NCBI RefSeq assembly: GCF_014633365.1
Contig: NC_068350.1
Coordinates: forward strand, 10,579,922 to 10,643,921
DNA: 64,000 nt
Reading direction: 5' to 3'
Origin: Diospyros lotus
Lineage: Eukaryota > Streptophyta > Magnoliopsida > Ericales > Ebenaceae
Position numbers and translations under genes: made by a program. The notes beneath the pieces were generated by a model. That model was not told where the DNA came from and did no database searches. It saw only the letters and a program-made list of their open reading frames with translations. How positions within the stretch are numbered: position 1 is the stretch's first letter; each line of letters begins with the position of its first letter. Shown here piece after piece: positions 10,630-23,604 of the stretch.

Positions 10630-13568
10630 TGTGGGACCCCCACTCGGATACCCCAGCTAAGTCGAATAACCCGAGCAAAAGCCCACGAGGGGTAGAGAAA
10701 ATAGAAAAGAAATTAAACTACCCTGACCTGCCATGCATGCTCAACTAGGATCATCTAAACTCATACCGAAGAAATAATGGCGGAAGCATAACTCACATTC
10801 TAGGCATGCATATAAAAGATAATCAGTCACAAGGTTACATGGTATATACATATACACTTACGAAACCGTGCTAAGTACTTAAAAACTAAACATTCATGGC
10901 ACAAAATCACAAGATATACACCAAACCAGGATCTATTAGGACTGCCTTGCACATCACCTATTGGGATAGCTCAAAAACTGCTAGCCTCACCCCCATACTT
11001 AGTCTTGCCCTTACTTGGAATGAAGAGAAGCAAAAGTGAGTTACAAGACTCAGCAAGCATATAAGAAAGGAAAGGCTGATAAGAGTATGGAAGCTAAAAA
11101 AATCTCGCACCCAAGTGCAAAACTCATGCAAAACATGACAACCCACCATACATTACATGTCCATGAACCTCATGATAGATAAATAAATACGTCGCATAAT
11201 AAAATATGCATATATTGGTCCTTGGGGCCCACATAAGACACACATGACCCAAATCCCTATCACAAACCTGTTGCTACCCTGAAAGGCAAAATAAATAATT
11301 CACTGGGCCAAAGTTTTCTTGGGCTGGCGCGACCAGAACCCGGAGCGACAAACTAACGCGTCTGTAATCATATCGCAAGACAACTGATCATAAAATCTAG
11401 CACGCCAGCTGTGTCTGTAAACCCATCACAACACACCTACACGACGCTAGTAACCATGCAATTAATGCATATATATAATGCAATGGCATATGAGCATAAA
11501 TGTTGATACATAGCCCCCATATAACCAAGCATCAAGCCTTGCTTGCTCATATAGGAAATCACATACAATGCAATGTTCGTGTCTAAATATAATGCAGATG
11601 CATAATGATCATAAACAATGATACATAGCTCCCATAAAATCATGCATCAAGCCTTGCTCGCCCCACGAGAAAGACACATCTAACGCAATATGCTCGTGGC
11701 TAAGCACACCAGTCACATGCAACCCCCAAATGCATATCCCGAGCCCCTGCATGCATATGAATTGACGATATACTAGAAATAAAAGAATACACATGCAATT
11801 ATCCAGATTAATCCTCGAAAGACATAAGAGTCATCAAAGAGGAAATCTCCCAATAAGTCACTTGTAAGTCTCCATTGACGCAATCAAATCAACCCCAAAC
11901 TGATAATCACCAAATTAAGAAACCATGGATCAGCCATTGCACTCGAGTTCATCTCTCTTTAGTTAACTTTCTTTTAACGCAACCCATTTATCAAAATAAA
12001 TATATAAATATAGATATAAATATAAATATAAATATATATATATATATACTTATATGACTCACCATGCAAACTAAACTCGTCCTTCTACGAGCCTAACACA
12101 GATAATTTCATATATAAATATATATATATATATATACTTATATGACTCACTCTATTAACAAAGGTCTCCACCATCTCTACAAGATTTTTCAGTACTCACC
12201 CTATTAATAAAGTCTCGACCCATGAATATATATATATAAATCCCAACCTTCAACTACTTAACCCAAAGCATACATATGTTTCTTGGCCACATATATATAT
12301 AAACCTGCATAGCAGAGAGTCCCACCATTAGATTCTCAACCCCATATATGCATGACCCAACTTTCGACCACTTAACTCAAACATTCTTATGCTTCTCAGC
12401 CATGCATGTCTATATATATGTAAATACATGTATTTATATATATAGATATCTATATCACGCATAGCAAAAAACCCACATCTCAGCTCAAGCTAAAATCCAA
12501 GGCATACACATCTGGCTAACCCCCAAGAGAAATGAAAAGGAAAAAAAAGGAAGATGGAAGTTTGCCCGAAATGAACTTGTCGGAAGCTAGGTTGAACCTC
12601 TCTTTCTTTTCCTCTTCTTCTTCTTCTTCTTCTTCTTCTGCTCTCTGTCGAACGCTCTCTGTCTGCAAGATAATTAATTCCCTATTGTCTCCACACTCAC
12701 TATTATATATAATAGAGACAGATGGAAATGAGAGATTATACGTGGCAAGAAATGAGGAAAATTCCTGACATTCCTCTTGAAAAGTCGCATCTAGAATGAG
12801 AAAAGATGGCCTAGGTGTTGCTGAAAGTAGAGGATATCCAGATGTGAGAGGTATTAGATGAAAAATGGAAGTTCTAGCATATTCGACACACATATGTATT
12901 CTAGGCATAACTCTCTCGTTCAAGCTTCGATTGAGGTGATTGAAGATGATATGGAAATAAATGAGAAAGATCTACAACTTTCATGTTTTGAGTTTTTTTT
13001 AGATTTGAACTAAATTGAGGTCAAAATTTGGCTACAATGGAAAACCGAAATTCTGAAACATGGGGTATCCGAATGCAAAAGCTTATATCCGAATATTAAC
13101 AAATCATATCTGAATGCTACAGTCCCATATTCAGACATTACTCACAAAAACTCAAAGAAACATCCAGATATGCCTCATTCCATCTAGATATCACTCACAA
13201 AAATTTAAAGAAGCCATCCGAATGAGCTATTGTAGAATCCAGATATCACTCACATACTCTAGGCTCAATTTCAATTTTGACTTCTTGTATCCGGATGTGT
13301 CACCCTGCATTCGGATGTTATTCACAAAAATTTAAAGAGATATTCGAACACGCCCCACTCCATCGGGAGGCCTATATCCAGATGCCTCACCACCACATCC
13401 GGATATCCCAAGCTCTTATTCGAATATAAATTAAATTCATCTGGATACTTCAAACATATACACAACACTTAATTAATAAACGCAAAAAATAACATATTAC
13501 ACCTCACGACTAACCCATACAACCTCAAGACAAAATAAAATAGTGTATCACTAAATCGAGTCGTTATA
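10630..13568 (-). mobile_element. LTR-like insertion, 2.9 kb, TSD gaaat
   Basis: Unit 2 reads 'gaagtgaaatggttgaagg' without a break at 27,276, whereas here 2,939 bases are inserted between two copies of gaaat (10625-10629 and 13569-13573). Read on the minus strand it begins TATAACGACTCG and ends GTCCCACA, i.e. TG..CA ends with the first G changed to A. A palindromic TATA-like run (near 12,708) and a CT/AG-rich stretch (12,600-12,660) would fit LTR promoter and leader. A 135-codon minus frame at 12516-12923 overlaps these and is not a gene. The element is the same family as 1759-3711. Confidence 0.7.
13050..13450. repeat. Scattered atccgaatg / atccagat motif cluster
   Basis: In this part of the LTR, variants of a 9-10 base motif (atccgaatg, atccggatg, atccagata, attcggatg) recur more than a dozen times at irregular spacing. 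A related cluster lies in the sister element at 3270-3480. It is organised like the gtcgact cluster at 8165-8510 but with a different motif. Confidence 0.75.
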
Positions 13569-13573
13569 GAAAT

Positions 13574-14249
13574 GCTTGAAGGCAAAGAGTGAGTGCGATT
13601 ATCAGAGTTTGTGTACTGAATGAGGGGAAGATACCCCTTATTTATAGCGATGGGAGGGGCAACCATGTGTCAAGTGGCCTGATCTCCTCGACAAGAATCT
13701 CGAGAGGGTTTTGATCGAGTCTCGCTAGGTAGTTTTGACCGATTCTATCGGAGGTACAAGAGTGCGGACATGTAGGCACTCGAACATGATCGTGGTACTT
13801 CGGGTGACACTCATTCGAGGGTGTACGCTGGCGCGAGTAATGACACGGACGTAGGCGAATGTGAGTGCAAGAGGACAAGTGTGCGTGCGTGGGCCCTTGC
13901 ACGCAGGGCCATAGGTGCATGGGGTTGTGCGTGCGATCACGCCATAGGGCGGCCACGACCTCTAAGGCACGACACCCCGAGTGGCTATCACTCGAGGGTG
14001 CCTTACCCTTAAGTGATCTCACTCGGGGGCTAGGCTTTGAGCGAGGGGGCCCTCTACCAACCTGCCTGGTGGTGTGTGGCCAGATGCTGGGGGCCGATCC
14101 TTGTCCACTCCCGTCGAGTGGCCCTTAGGGGTGGCGGCCCCCAGGTGACCCCCCCTATCACCCATCCCATGGCTGGCTTGCCATGTGGCGACTTGATGAT
14201 ATGCCACGTGGTACTTCTTCCTTTTGAATATTTTTTTATTCTTTTCCTT
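13574..14249. repeat. GC-rich repeat unit, copy in unit 1
   Basis: Matches the repeat at 27,286-27,809 and 29,001-29,267 of unit 2. It is much richer in G+C than the flanks and gives overlapping open frames on both strands (13642-14022 minus, 13865-14128 plus) for that reason; none is conserved as protein. A 'ttatttatagcgatggg' box at 13,635 looks like a retroelement core promoter. The copy is interrupted at 14,254 by a solo LTR. Confidence 0.65.
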
Positions 14250-14254
14250 ATTAC

Positions 14255-16895
14255 TGTAATACCCCATGTTCATATAAAGTTGCCACATAATTTCGATGAG
14301 TTTAGAATACCAAAAAATTGGCTTAATAGTAATTATAAGTACCGAATCGACTGCAGGGAATGACTCGAAGTGAAATTGTCTAAGGAAAATAATATGGTTT
14401 CGATAAGCGTTCCGAGATAGGATTTATAGTATTGAAAGAAATTGGATCGAAAACGATTTTCGGTACAGCTAAATTGCAACTACTATTTAGGCTACAAAAT
14501 CGAATTGTTGTAGGAGGCTCCCGAAAAGTTAACGGAACCCTAGGGGGGCTCCGATTTTATGTAATGAGGAACCTTTCAGTGATTTTGGGATGAAACAACA
14601 GCCCGGTAAGGACATCAGGGCGAATCGTCCTTTTCGACTAAGTTTCAAGTTATTAATTTTATGTTTTTGGTATCGTAATGTCAATTAATTTAGTGTTGGA
14701 GAATATTATTGCAATTAGAGAATTATTCTAATGAATTTAGGATAAAATTTGAGGTTTAAATATATAAATTTACTGTTAGTATAATATAATATATATAGTT
14801 ATATATGTGTATGTACATTGTAGTGTATCGCCTCTGCAAATTCATTGGCCACGCCCTGCAAATCCATCCCCATGCCCTGTAAATCAGCCATGCTTTTGCA
14901 TCCGTGATTTGCGCAAATTGGAAGAAAATGGCAGCAAGATTTATGGGGATTTCTGTTTATGTGATGTGCGTGATATATATGTATATATTCTTGCATGTGT
15001 GTGCGCGAGTAAGGCAGCCATCCCTTTGCAATCTTCGAGCCATGCCCTGCAAATTGAACGTGGGTTGAAGTGTCTTAGACGCATTAAGGGACGACCAGCC
15101 AACGAGGAGAGGCAGAGGATCGCTTATAAATAGAGGGAGAAGAGAAGGGAGGAAAGTAAGAAATGGGAATGGAAGTCGCGGCCGAGAGAGAGAGCGAGGG
15201 TCGAGAGTTCGCCAGAGAGAGAACTTGGTCGTGAGGATGGCGGGAGGCAATCGACACCAGCAAACGGCCATAGCCGCAAGCTCCAAGCGGCCATGGCCGA
15301 TGCGCAGCAAGTAGGGTAGTATTGGGGAGGCCGGTTGCGGTAGCTAGTAGGGGTCATGCGATGGCCCACGAGGCGAGTGGCGCAAAGGAAATCTGCCGGA
15401 GAGGCCGAAGAAGGCCAGAATGGCGGCAAGCTCGCTGCGGCAGCCATGGTCAAGAGCTCGCAGCAGCTGGGCGAGGAGGCTGCCATGATGGCGGCTCACA
15501 GTTGCGGGCATAAAGCAGCCGGCGACGACGGTGGTGGCCGTTGGGGCGATCGTGATGGCCAGCGGAGCTAGGCTGTGCGTGGGCATGGCCGTCGCGAAGA
15601 AGAAGGAACAGAGGAGTTGCAAGTGCGGTGCAGAAGAAGAAGAAGAAGAAGAAAGAAAATAAAATAAAATAAAAGGAAAGAAAAGAAAAAAATAGGAAAA
15701 TGAAGAGAAAAATTTCAAAACAAATCCCAGAAAATAGGAAATTATGTTTCGGTAATATCTCGGAGATTTTGGCGAGAAAAATGGCTCGGGCACGCTTTTT
15801 AAGGATATGGCACGCATATCGAGGAAGTCAGAGATGCTAAGTTAAGGTAAGTAAAATTTCTTAAAAAATTTTAGAAATTCAAGAATATTATTTTATGAAT
15901 TTTCGTAGTGAAATATTTAAGAAAATATTTTAGAAATATTTAGTTTGGATTTATTGAGGAAAAATAGAGAGAAAAATAAAGAAAATACAAGAAATTATGA
16001 AAAAATAAGTTTTAATATTTATATGGTGATTAGGATACTTTGAGGATTAAATCAAAGTGACTTGTGCGAATTTTGAGGTTAGCACGCAAATCGAGGCGAT
16101 ACACGCATTTTGAAGCAATGCACAAATATCGAGGTAGCCTTATAAGCTTGAAAAGGTAAGTGGTACTTTCCAACTGAATTTAGTTTTATGGAAAATGTTT
16201 GGTTTGTAAGTGATTTATGTTTATCGAAAATATTTTCATCATATTGACATGCTCAAATATGTATTCATCACGTAGACTGCATACATGACATGCTATGAAA
16301 TGCATATGTACACTTTGATATCATCGATCACGCGCATTGTGGCCGTAGGGAGTACGAACTGGCACCGTTACTTTACCAAGGGACCCCGGCTTCAAAAGAA
16401 GTGGCCGCAAAAATGGTAGGTAGCATGAGGGGTGTAGTTGACACCTACGATAAGTAAGACATTGCATTCATGTACGAAATATGTTTTCTGTACCCTTACT
16501 TAGATGATTTATCATCTAACTTGAATGTTGCCCCTAGAATATTCAAACGTTCTAGATGGAGATTGTAGCAGATATAAGGATAAATGAGGCATGAAATGAC
16601 ACTTAGCAAAGTGCATGAGGAATGAAATGTATGTTATGTAGCCAATATATTTAAATTCTGAACGTTTTAAGAAATGTTGAAGATGTAAGAATTTATTTTC
16701 AAAGTTAAGATATCAGGTTTCGATCATTGCTTCCGCATTTGATGTGTATAATGATTCTCTTTCGAGATTAATGTATGAAATTCTGGGACGGACTCGAGGT
16801 ATGATGTGAGTTAGAATTAGATTGAAAGAAAAAAAAAATTATTATTCTGGAATTATCCTAAGTTATAACGCGCTAGAGAAAGCAGGGGCGTTACA
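14255..16895 (+). mobile_element. Solo LTR, 2641 bp, TSD attac
   Basis: Begins TGTAATACCCC and ends GGGGCGTTACA, flanked by a perfect 5 bp duplication attac (14250-14254, 16896-16900). A TATA box, tataaata, is at 15125-15132, which sets plus orientation. No gag or pol is present, so it is an LTR left by recombination. Its sister is at 37181-39741. Long LTRs with TGTAAC/GTTACA ends are typical of Tekay/Del-type chromoviruses of the Ty3/Gypsy class; that family name is inference because no protein is left. Long minus-strand frames inside (15124-15486, 15344-15817) come from the GC-rich leader and are not genes. Confidence 0.9.
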
Positions 16896-16900
16896 ATTAC

Positions 16901-17615
16901 TCTGATATTTTGTCAGATATAACAATTGATCTCTACTCTTTTTGTTAGATATCCCGAGAGGAAGAGTATTCCGCTTGCGTTGTTACCCTATTTTCAAGAC
17001 GCCATCTTCATTTTGAAAAAAAAATTCTGTATCTATCTCCTCCGTTTTCACGTCTCTAATAGTTATCTTTTACGCAATGTCTTTTAGGGTCACTATAAAA
17101 AGAAACCTTGGCCCTCCATTTGTCCATTGCTCCAGCCACTCTCCCATAAGAATCCTCTCAAAGTACCTCGACATTCCAAATTTCTGCACGGTATAATTCC
17201 CTATTTTGCCATTTTGTGAGAACTGGGCTAGGGTAATTTTTATAGCAGCCCCCCTTGCTTTTTTGAAAGGTAAGCTGTTTCCATGATTCAAATGCTTGAC
17301 TTTCCAATTACAAAGTAACATTAATGTTGCTTCCAAGGGCACCCCCCGCCCCCCCAAAAAAAATAACACACCCCCACACAAAAAAAAAAAAAAAAAAACA
17401 AAGAAAGAAAGAGGGAGGGAGGGAAACAGCCTGCAAAATTCTTAATTCTCATCATAGCCTACCCTATTCATTAAACTTTCTGCATCAGCCAAGCAGTACC
17501 CTGAGAGTCTTTATATGTTTAATTTTCTTGTTTCCATCTCAATCAACTAAAGAACTTATCAAGCAACAGGCTCACCTGTTTACTGTTTCACCTGCCTGGG
17601 CATCCTGTTTTGTAG
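16901..17615. other. DNA upstream of UPP copy 1
   Basis: No upstream UPP exon could be recognised here, although about half of the enzyme should lie 5' of 17,616. A poly-A run with GA-rich tail (17,375-17,422) is present, and polypyrimidine sequence precedes the splice acceptor at 17,615. A 103-codon minus frame at 17070-17381 has no recognisable similarity. Confidence 0.6.
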
Positions 17616-18853
17616 ATTACCTGAAAGTTTTCCTGAAGGATCCAGAGTTTTTGTCATCGACCCAATGCTGGCAACAGGTATTCTTGCTATGGCTTGAGCT
17701 CCTATTCACATGCTTAATATGTTTTTCTGCATTGTAGTTCTCCATTTCTTGTTTTGCTTCACATATTGAGAAACCTCTTTTAAGTTGTGTGGTACTAGTT
17801 CCACTACTTTTTCCAGTTGTTGTTATAAGTCGAGATAGATCATTGCTCTTTAGTGAGGTACATGTTTCAATTTTTTATCAACTATTGTTCTTTTCTGCAA
17901 TTGAATTGGCTATCGACAAACCTTGCACTTTTAGAATTAAATCCAAAGAAAAGTTGAATGTGGTTTTCTCCATGTAGATGCTCATCTTGACGTTTGTTTG
18001 TATGGTGGTCCCATATGGACGAACATGTGAGCTCTTTTATATGGCATTAGTAGCTTAAATTGCATATGATTCATCTGTTATTTAATGTTAGATATAAAAT
18101 TAGAACGGCTTTTGTCAACTTTATATTTATTATCTCTTACTGTAAATATGTTAGGTGGTACAATAGTTGCGGCGCTTGACCTGATAAAGGAACGCGGGGT
18201 TGATAACAAGCACATTAAAGTGGTTAGTAGACATCCCCTTAAGCTCATGTTCCAATCGGTTGCGTTGAGACAATTGCAATTTGCTGGAGTCCCATCCTGG
18301 CAGAGTGAAATTTGAAATTTGATTCCTCTTACAGACAGGATATCAGATATAATTGCTATAGGGGATGAGAATTGCCTTTCAACCGCATTTCTAATCTCAA
18401 ACTTGGAAACATGACCTTATATGTGTCCAGACGGTAACCATATTGCATTTTCTTTTCACCTTTACAGTCCGCGAAGTGACAATATAAACTGTGTTATATG
18501 ACACAGGTATCTGCTGTTGCCGGTCCTCCAGCTCTTCAAAAGCTCAGTAACAAGTTCCCTGGGTAATACATTTCTAGTTGACATCTTTATTGAAGATAAT
18601 ATGGAATTGCATCTCTCAGCTTTTTTGCTTTTCTGGTCATATGATTTTCCAGGCTTCATGTATATACCGGAACCATTGACCCAACCGTCAACGAGAAAGG
18701 GTAAGCTAAATACGTCGTGCTGTTCTTGATGAAAAAGAATCGCCTCCTGGGGTTCGTCTAGGCTAGTATTTAAACCCCGGATTCTTTGTGATTTTTGTCA
18801 GGTTTATAATTCCTGGACTCGGAGATGCAGGAGACCGAAGCTTTGGTACATAG
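17616..18853 (+). pseudogene. UPP: Uracil phosphoribosyltransferase gene (UPP), 5'-truncated copy 1
   Basis: Five exons with correct GT-AG borders: 17616-17677, 18155-18222, 18507-18562, 18653-18700 and 18802-18853. They join in frame into the last 94 residues of a plant UPRT, the salvage enzyme that makes UMP from uracil and PRPP, usually plastidial. Visible landmarks are the PRPP-binding loop VIDPMLATGGT (split between exons 1 and 2), DPTVNEKG, and the C-terminal GLGDAGDRSFGT before TAG. All splice phases match. The N-terminal part, including the active-site and uracil-binding half, is not found between here and the solo LTR at 16,895. One change from the usual form is AVAGPP where AVAAPP is expected. 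Either the upstream exons lie beyond the window or were lost to insertions; a relic is more likely. Confidence 0.85.
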
Positions 18854-19727
18854 ATCTGCTAAATTATATGCCTATCCAAAGCCCCTTGTATTTGTCACAC
18901 ATCTTCAATTTTTGACAGTATAAGCTTTTCGCATTATTGAGTAGTAGGATGGTTATGCGTTCTGTTCCTCTTCCGAACAAGAAATTGTTTTAGCAGCGAT
19001 CTGCTTTCTGGTTGATTTTTGTTCAGGAACTACTAATTAATATGGTAATGGATGTAATGAACTTGTTCCTTCATGGTTGTCTGTTCTAGCTGGGTTGAGA
19101 ATTCTTCTTTGGGAAGCTCCCTGAAGTAACGTCTTGGGTGCTTTTCTTTGTAATTTATAATAATCAATAAGTTTAAGTTAAATCATTCTATAAAACGATT
19201 TTATATAACATGCATTTCAGTCTCAATAGAAATATATTCAATATAACAGAGCAGAGGACGTTGAATTTGAGTCGAGTTTATAACTGTTACATATTTCTCC
19301 ACAAAGATGGACCTCCAAATCCAATTGCTGAAAGGTCAAAACCTGCAGTGGGTTATGTCTGAAGGCAGTTTTATTTTTTAGTTGTACTAATTGATATATA
19401 ACAACGAAAAACATCGGAGCATCTCTAAATTCTGTCATAAAATGGCTCAGAAGAAATTTTAAAACAGATATATATAAAGCATATAAATAACGAAAACACT
19501 AACTGGACTTTGTCATGATTTGAAAATTTTAAATTACTTGCGTGGAATAACATTAACGGTTAACTGATAAGAATAAAATCAGAGGGGGAGGCGTGAGCCC
19601 ACCCCCACCATGAGAACATTTCTCATGATTTATTACGCCACTGCCATCAAGATTTAATATATATATATATATATACATATATTTATATCAAATACTGACT
19701 TCACATATAGAAATTCTGCCGATACTG
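18854..19727. other. Spacer between UPP copy 1 and GRP b
   Basis: 3' flank of UPP and 3' flank of GRP b. The first 340 bases recur at 30,167-30,528 (unit 2), and 19,200-19,727 recurs at 34,489-35,263 and 40,308-40,876. A TA microsatellite is at 19,657-19,680. No gene is seen. Confidence 0.8.
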
Positions 19728-20018
19728 TCACACGCCGCTGCCGCCGCCTCCTCCTCCTGCTCCTCCGCCGCCGCCGCCGCCGCAGCCGCCTCCTCCTCCT
19801 CCTCCTCCTCCTCCGCCATCGAAGCCCGCACCGCCTCCGAATGTTGACATGCCATGTTCACCGTGGTGGTGGCGGTGGTGGTGGAAGCCGCCGCCGCCGC
19901 CGCCGCCGCCGATCCCACCGTATCTACCTCCGGTGCAACGGGTGATGATACCGATCGAAAGCACAAGGACAAATAATATTATAAAAATTATCAAGAAAAT
20001 CTTGAAAGCAGTTTCCAT
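19728..20018 (-). CDS. GRP b: small membrane-anchored glycine/histidine-rich protein
   Basis: 96 codons, starting METAFKIF at 20018. Residues 5-25 (FKIFLIIFIILFVLVLSIGII) form one long hydrophobic segment, a signal anchor or transmembrane helix. It is followed by TRCTGGRYGG, a Gly run, a His/Arg cluster (FHHHRHHHGEHGMSTF) and a poly-Gly tail with one Cys. The start is preferred because the same ATG with upstream 'caggagaggca' is conserved in GRP e (41134). Its promoter carries a TATA run and paired ACGTGG motifs (20104-20154). The anchor and His cluster are kept in GRP d and e, which argues for real coding sequence. Function not recognised: a cell-wall or membrane GRP with possible metal-binding His cluster is only a guess. 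Confidence 0.65.
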   Translation of the reverse strand: METAFKIFLIIFIILFVLVLSIGIITRCTGGRYGGIGGGGGGGGFHHHRHHHGEHGMSTFGGGAGFDGGGGGGGGGGGCGGGGGGGAGGGGGGSGV

Positions 20019-20103
20019 TGCCTCTCCTGTGCTTTTAATCTTGAAGAAGCATATCCATCATGCACAGATATAAGAGAGAGATATGTAAATAGACAAATGT
20101 GCG

Positions 20104-20154
20104 TATATATACAAGGAGACATTCAACCACGTTATCTTTGAATTTGTACGTGGT
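20104..20154 (-). promoter_or_regulatory. Putative promoter of GRP b
   Basis: A TATATATA box (20104-20111) lies about 86 bases upstream of the ATG. Upstream of it, accacgt (20126-20132) and acgtggt (20148-20154) form an inverted pair with ACGTGG cores, like paired G-box/ABRE-type sites. The arrangement is conserved in front of GRP d and e. Binding by bZIP factors is inference. Confidence 0.5.
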
Positions 20155-20257
20155 AAAAGCAGTATGGATTAAGCTATCTGGATCAAGACCTGCTCTTGTC
20201 TCTTCCTTTTGAATATTCTAAGGTACAAGCAGCCATATTGAACTTACCACGCTAGGG

Positions 20258-20500
20258 GTGTTTGGCGGCTTCCTTTTGGCTGGACGGTTTGACCGTTTAT
20301 AAGCTAATTTTAAGCTACCCAACTTATTTATAATAAATGTTTGGCAGGATGATTTGATCATTTATAAGTTGGTGCAGTAGTTTTAAGCCACCTAACTTAT
20401 TTATTATAAATGTTTGGCAGAATAATTTGACCGATTATAAGTTGGTATAGTAACTTTAAGTTACCTAACTTATTTATTATAAATATTTAACTTTAACAAA
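20258..20500. repeat. Threefold tandem repeat of about 80 bp
   Basis: Three degenerate copies containing 'aaatgtttggca' and 'ttataagttgg' and ending in 'acctaacttatttattataa'. The array begins with 'ggggtgtttggc', which is like the terminal inverted repeat of hAT-type MITEs. It starts exactly where the GRP b promoter flank ends; GRP e has the same junction at 41,363. Confidence 0.75.
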
Positions 20501-20940
20501 GAACGTTTAACGTTTAAGTTATATAGATTAAATGTTCATACATCAGCTTTTTACAAAAGTTTTCACTCATAAACTTTTGAAAAAAATTGTTATTAAATAA
20601 ACTGAATTGACCGAATAAATGATCATTTTACCTTCAATCTTTTTAACAATTTCTATCCATTGCCCTTCTTCTTCAACTCTCTGCCTCCCGCCTACCATTG
20701 TCGCCCCAATTTTTCTGGCTATTGCCGTAGCTTTCGCTGTCCACCATCACCCCTAGCTTTTTCGGTCGTTGTCGTCAACCCCATAGTTTGCCATTGCCCT
20801 AGCTTTTTCGGCCATCGCTCGTCGCCCCCATCGTCTGCCATCACCCTCGTCTCCTCCGTTGTCCCCACTGTCTGTTGTCGCCCCCACCATCTGCCCTCGC
20901 CGTCCATTCGTCCATCCATCTCCTCCACATTTTCTCTCTC
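20501..20940. other. Spacer between units 1 and 2
   Basis: AT-rich up to 20,640, then a pyrimidine-rich GC-richer block (20,655-20,950) ending in a CT and TA microsatellite (20,936-20,972). A 138-codon plus frame (20660-21076) runs into the microsatellite and block R and is low-complexity; not called as a gene. Confidence 0.6.
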
Positions 20941-23604
20941 TCTCTCTCTCCCTATATATATATATATATATAACAGTGTGTATACATATACAATAGTAAT
21001 TTTAACATATATATACATATTTATTGTATTAATTAATTTTAGCATACGTATACATTTATATAATAGTAATTTATAATTTATTTTATTAAGAATAAATATT
21101 TCATGTATTTTTTTATATTATTCAATAACATGTATATTTTCGTCTTTTTATCATATTCTAATAGCTTATCAGTTATTTCAAACCAAAAACATAATTATTA
21201 ACTAATAGGTTAAAAGCATATTTAGTCAAACATGTTATTAGTTTAAACGCTATCTAATTTAAATGTTATTAAATAACTTAAATACTACCATTTTTTAAGA
21301 TGGCTTTTAAGCATTTCTACTCAAAAAATTGTGAAATTTTTTTAAATTGATTAGTATTTATATTGATAATGTGTTTTGATAAATATATTTTAATTTATTA
21401 TTTATGTAGTTATGTGTTTGATTTGAAAAAAATTGATAAACTATTAGAACTTAATAAAAAAAAACTAAAATTGACATGCTACTAAATAATATAATAAAAA
21501 TATTATTTTTTAATAAAAATAAATTATAAATTAATATCCAATTGATAAAATTTTTATCATTAGATGTTGATAAATTATATATAATTATTAAAAATTATAT
21601 ATATATTTTAAAAATATTAAATATATATGTTGAGACATTAAAATATATATGTTAAATATATATATATATATATATTGAGTGAATGCCATCCAAGGTGCAT
21701 GCAAACTCTTAGCAGCAGATGAAAGAACAGAAATTGGCTTTTAAAACTTTTTCAAAAACCATAAACAAACAGGGAAAACGGATCACTTATTGCATGATAC
21801 AGTGATAGCAACCATATGCATATAAAACAAAACCATATAATATGAAATTGTAATAAACGATAAATGATACCTCAAGCTCAAAAAGCATGACTGTTGCTTT
21901 TGTTGCACATTTGACTCAAACTATTCGATCTCTAAGTTGAGATCCCGTGATCCCATCGCGTACTGACTCACTGACCTGCTTCCCGAACCAACTTCTCGTT
22001 AGCTCCTGGTACATGTCCTTAGCTGACCAATCCATCATTACAAACATAGAAGACCAAGTTAGTCCACCCGTAGGCCGCCCTAGAACCCTCCGTTGGACTC
22101 GTGCTAGACCATCTCAACAAAGGTGACTGAGAGTTGGGATGGTTCCTCAAAAAAGGTTGTCCATCCCATGGACCTAAAGCGGGATATCACAAAGGGGCTG
22201 AGATTGTAAATCCACCATCGATAACTCTTGCTAAACAGTTGTCGAAAGCTTGTCGAAAACTCCAATCGCTGAACTGATGACAACTTTAGCCATCACAGCT
22301 ACTAGTATCGCTAGAAACCCCAACCATTGTATCGACGATAACTTTTGCAATCACAACTGTTGGAATCGCCAAAACCTTAACCATTGAACTGATGACAACT
22401 CTAACCGTCACAGTTGTTGGGATAGTCGAAGAACGAATCACGACTGTCATGAGTTGCCTGTAACTACCCACTCACAACTGCCAGCAACTTTTGTCGCACC
22501 GAATATGCTATATTCGGTTGCCTGCATTTGTCTCTTGCAATGGCCACGGCTAGCAACTTTGTTGGATCAATATGTTACTATCCATTCTTCTGACTATAAA
22601 TGTTTTTAGCCATGAGCTTTTGCCCATCCCTGGAGTGTTCGACGACTGCAACTCCTTACAATCAATTTTCTTCTCCACACCAAAAGATCCAATCAACTAA
22701 GAAGAAAATCGTACACTGTTTTAATCAATCGTTGGCACAATGCTCCCTCATTCAAATATATATCCAATATATATTAAGCCGAGAGAAAAGAGGAGCTTTG
22801 TGCGTGCTTGTTGTTGAACTTATATGTATCACACATATATATATATATATATATCCTTGGTGGAATAGACTAACAGAACAGAGGAAAAAGAAGACATAAC
22901 ACGGAGAGGCGCTTGAAATCAGGCGAGGGACGACGCACGCACGGGAAAAATTAATTGGAAGATTGGGACTACACGTGCGCCCAACGCACTTCAGTTAAAG
23001 GGGTTACCCGATTGTCTTTTTTCAAAATGGTAAAGTTATTTATCTTCAATAGAGATGAACAACAGTAATATGCCAGACCATATAAAAGTGTTTGCCTAAA
23101 GAAAATAAAATGACGCTCAATAAATTTTATTTTTTAGATTTTTTAAATAACTATATAATACCAATTAAACATTTCTACTCACATCACCACTATTTATCTT
23201 TGACATAACTATTTTCAAAATATATTATCATTAATATATCTATATAATATCACATATTATATATATATATATGTATTTATAGAATTGCTCCTCGGCAGCC
23301 ATGCACCCGCCCCAATTTTCAATTCCACTTTTGCAGGCCACTGCGCACCATTCGCCTCTGCAGCCCACTGCGCCATGTCCCTTTCTTTTCAGTTCAATTT
23401 TCCTTTTGTGAATCCGATTGACATGCCTCTCGAGAACCACTCCTCCAATTTTAATCTTTGACATTTCAATATCAAATAATCTGTTTGTTTTATTTAATTA
23501 AATTTTCTAGTATAATATAATATATATATAATAATTATATACAAAAATTAATTATACATTGAGAATAATTCTCATAATTAAGATCCCACTAAAAATATCA
23601 ATAA
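20941..23604. repeat. Block R, copy 2 (start of unit 2), uninterrupted
   Basis: The most complete copy of block R. Its left part matches 1-1758; its right part (22,740-23,604) matches 61,040-61,929 and is missing from unit 1. The internal degenerate repeat of about 60 bp is at 22,255-22,440. It serves as the reference for locating insertions in the other copies. TA microsatellites are at 21,657-21,674 and 22,839-22,853. No gene is seen. Confidence 0.85.

Noticed and set aside
12516..12923. 135-codon minus-strand ORF with a poly-Glu run
   Set aside because: Lies inside an LTR-like insertion over its probable promoter and a CTT microsatellite, and has no family similarity.
15124..15817. Overlapping 120- and 157-codon minus-strand ORFs
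   Set aside because: Inside a TSD-bounded solo LTR; GC-rich leader composition explains the open frames on both strands.
19688..20073. Alternative frames over GRP b (poly-Ala/Glu minus frame, Pro-rich plus frame)
   Set aside because: They arise from GCC/GGC-type triplet runs; only the METAFK frame has a conserved anchor and start in GRP d and e.
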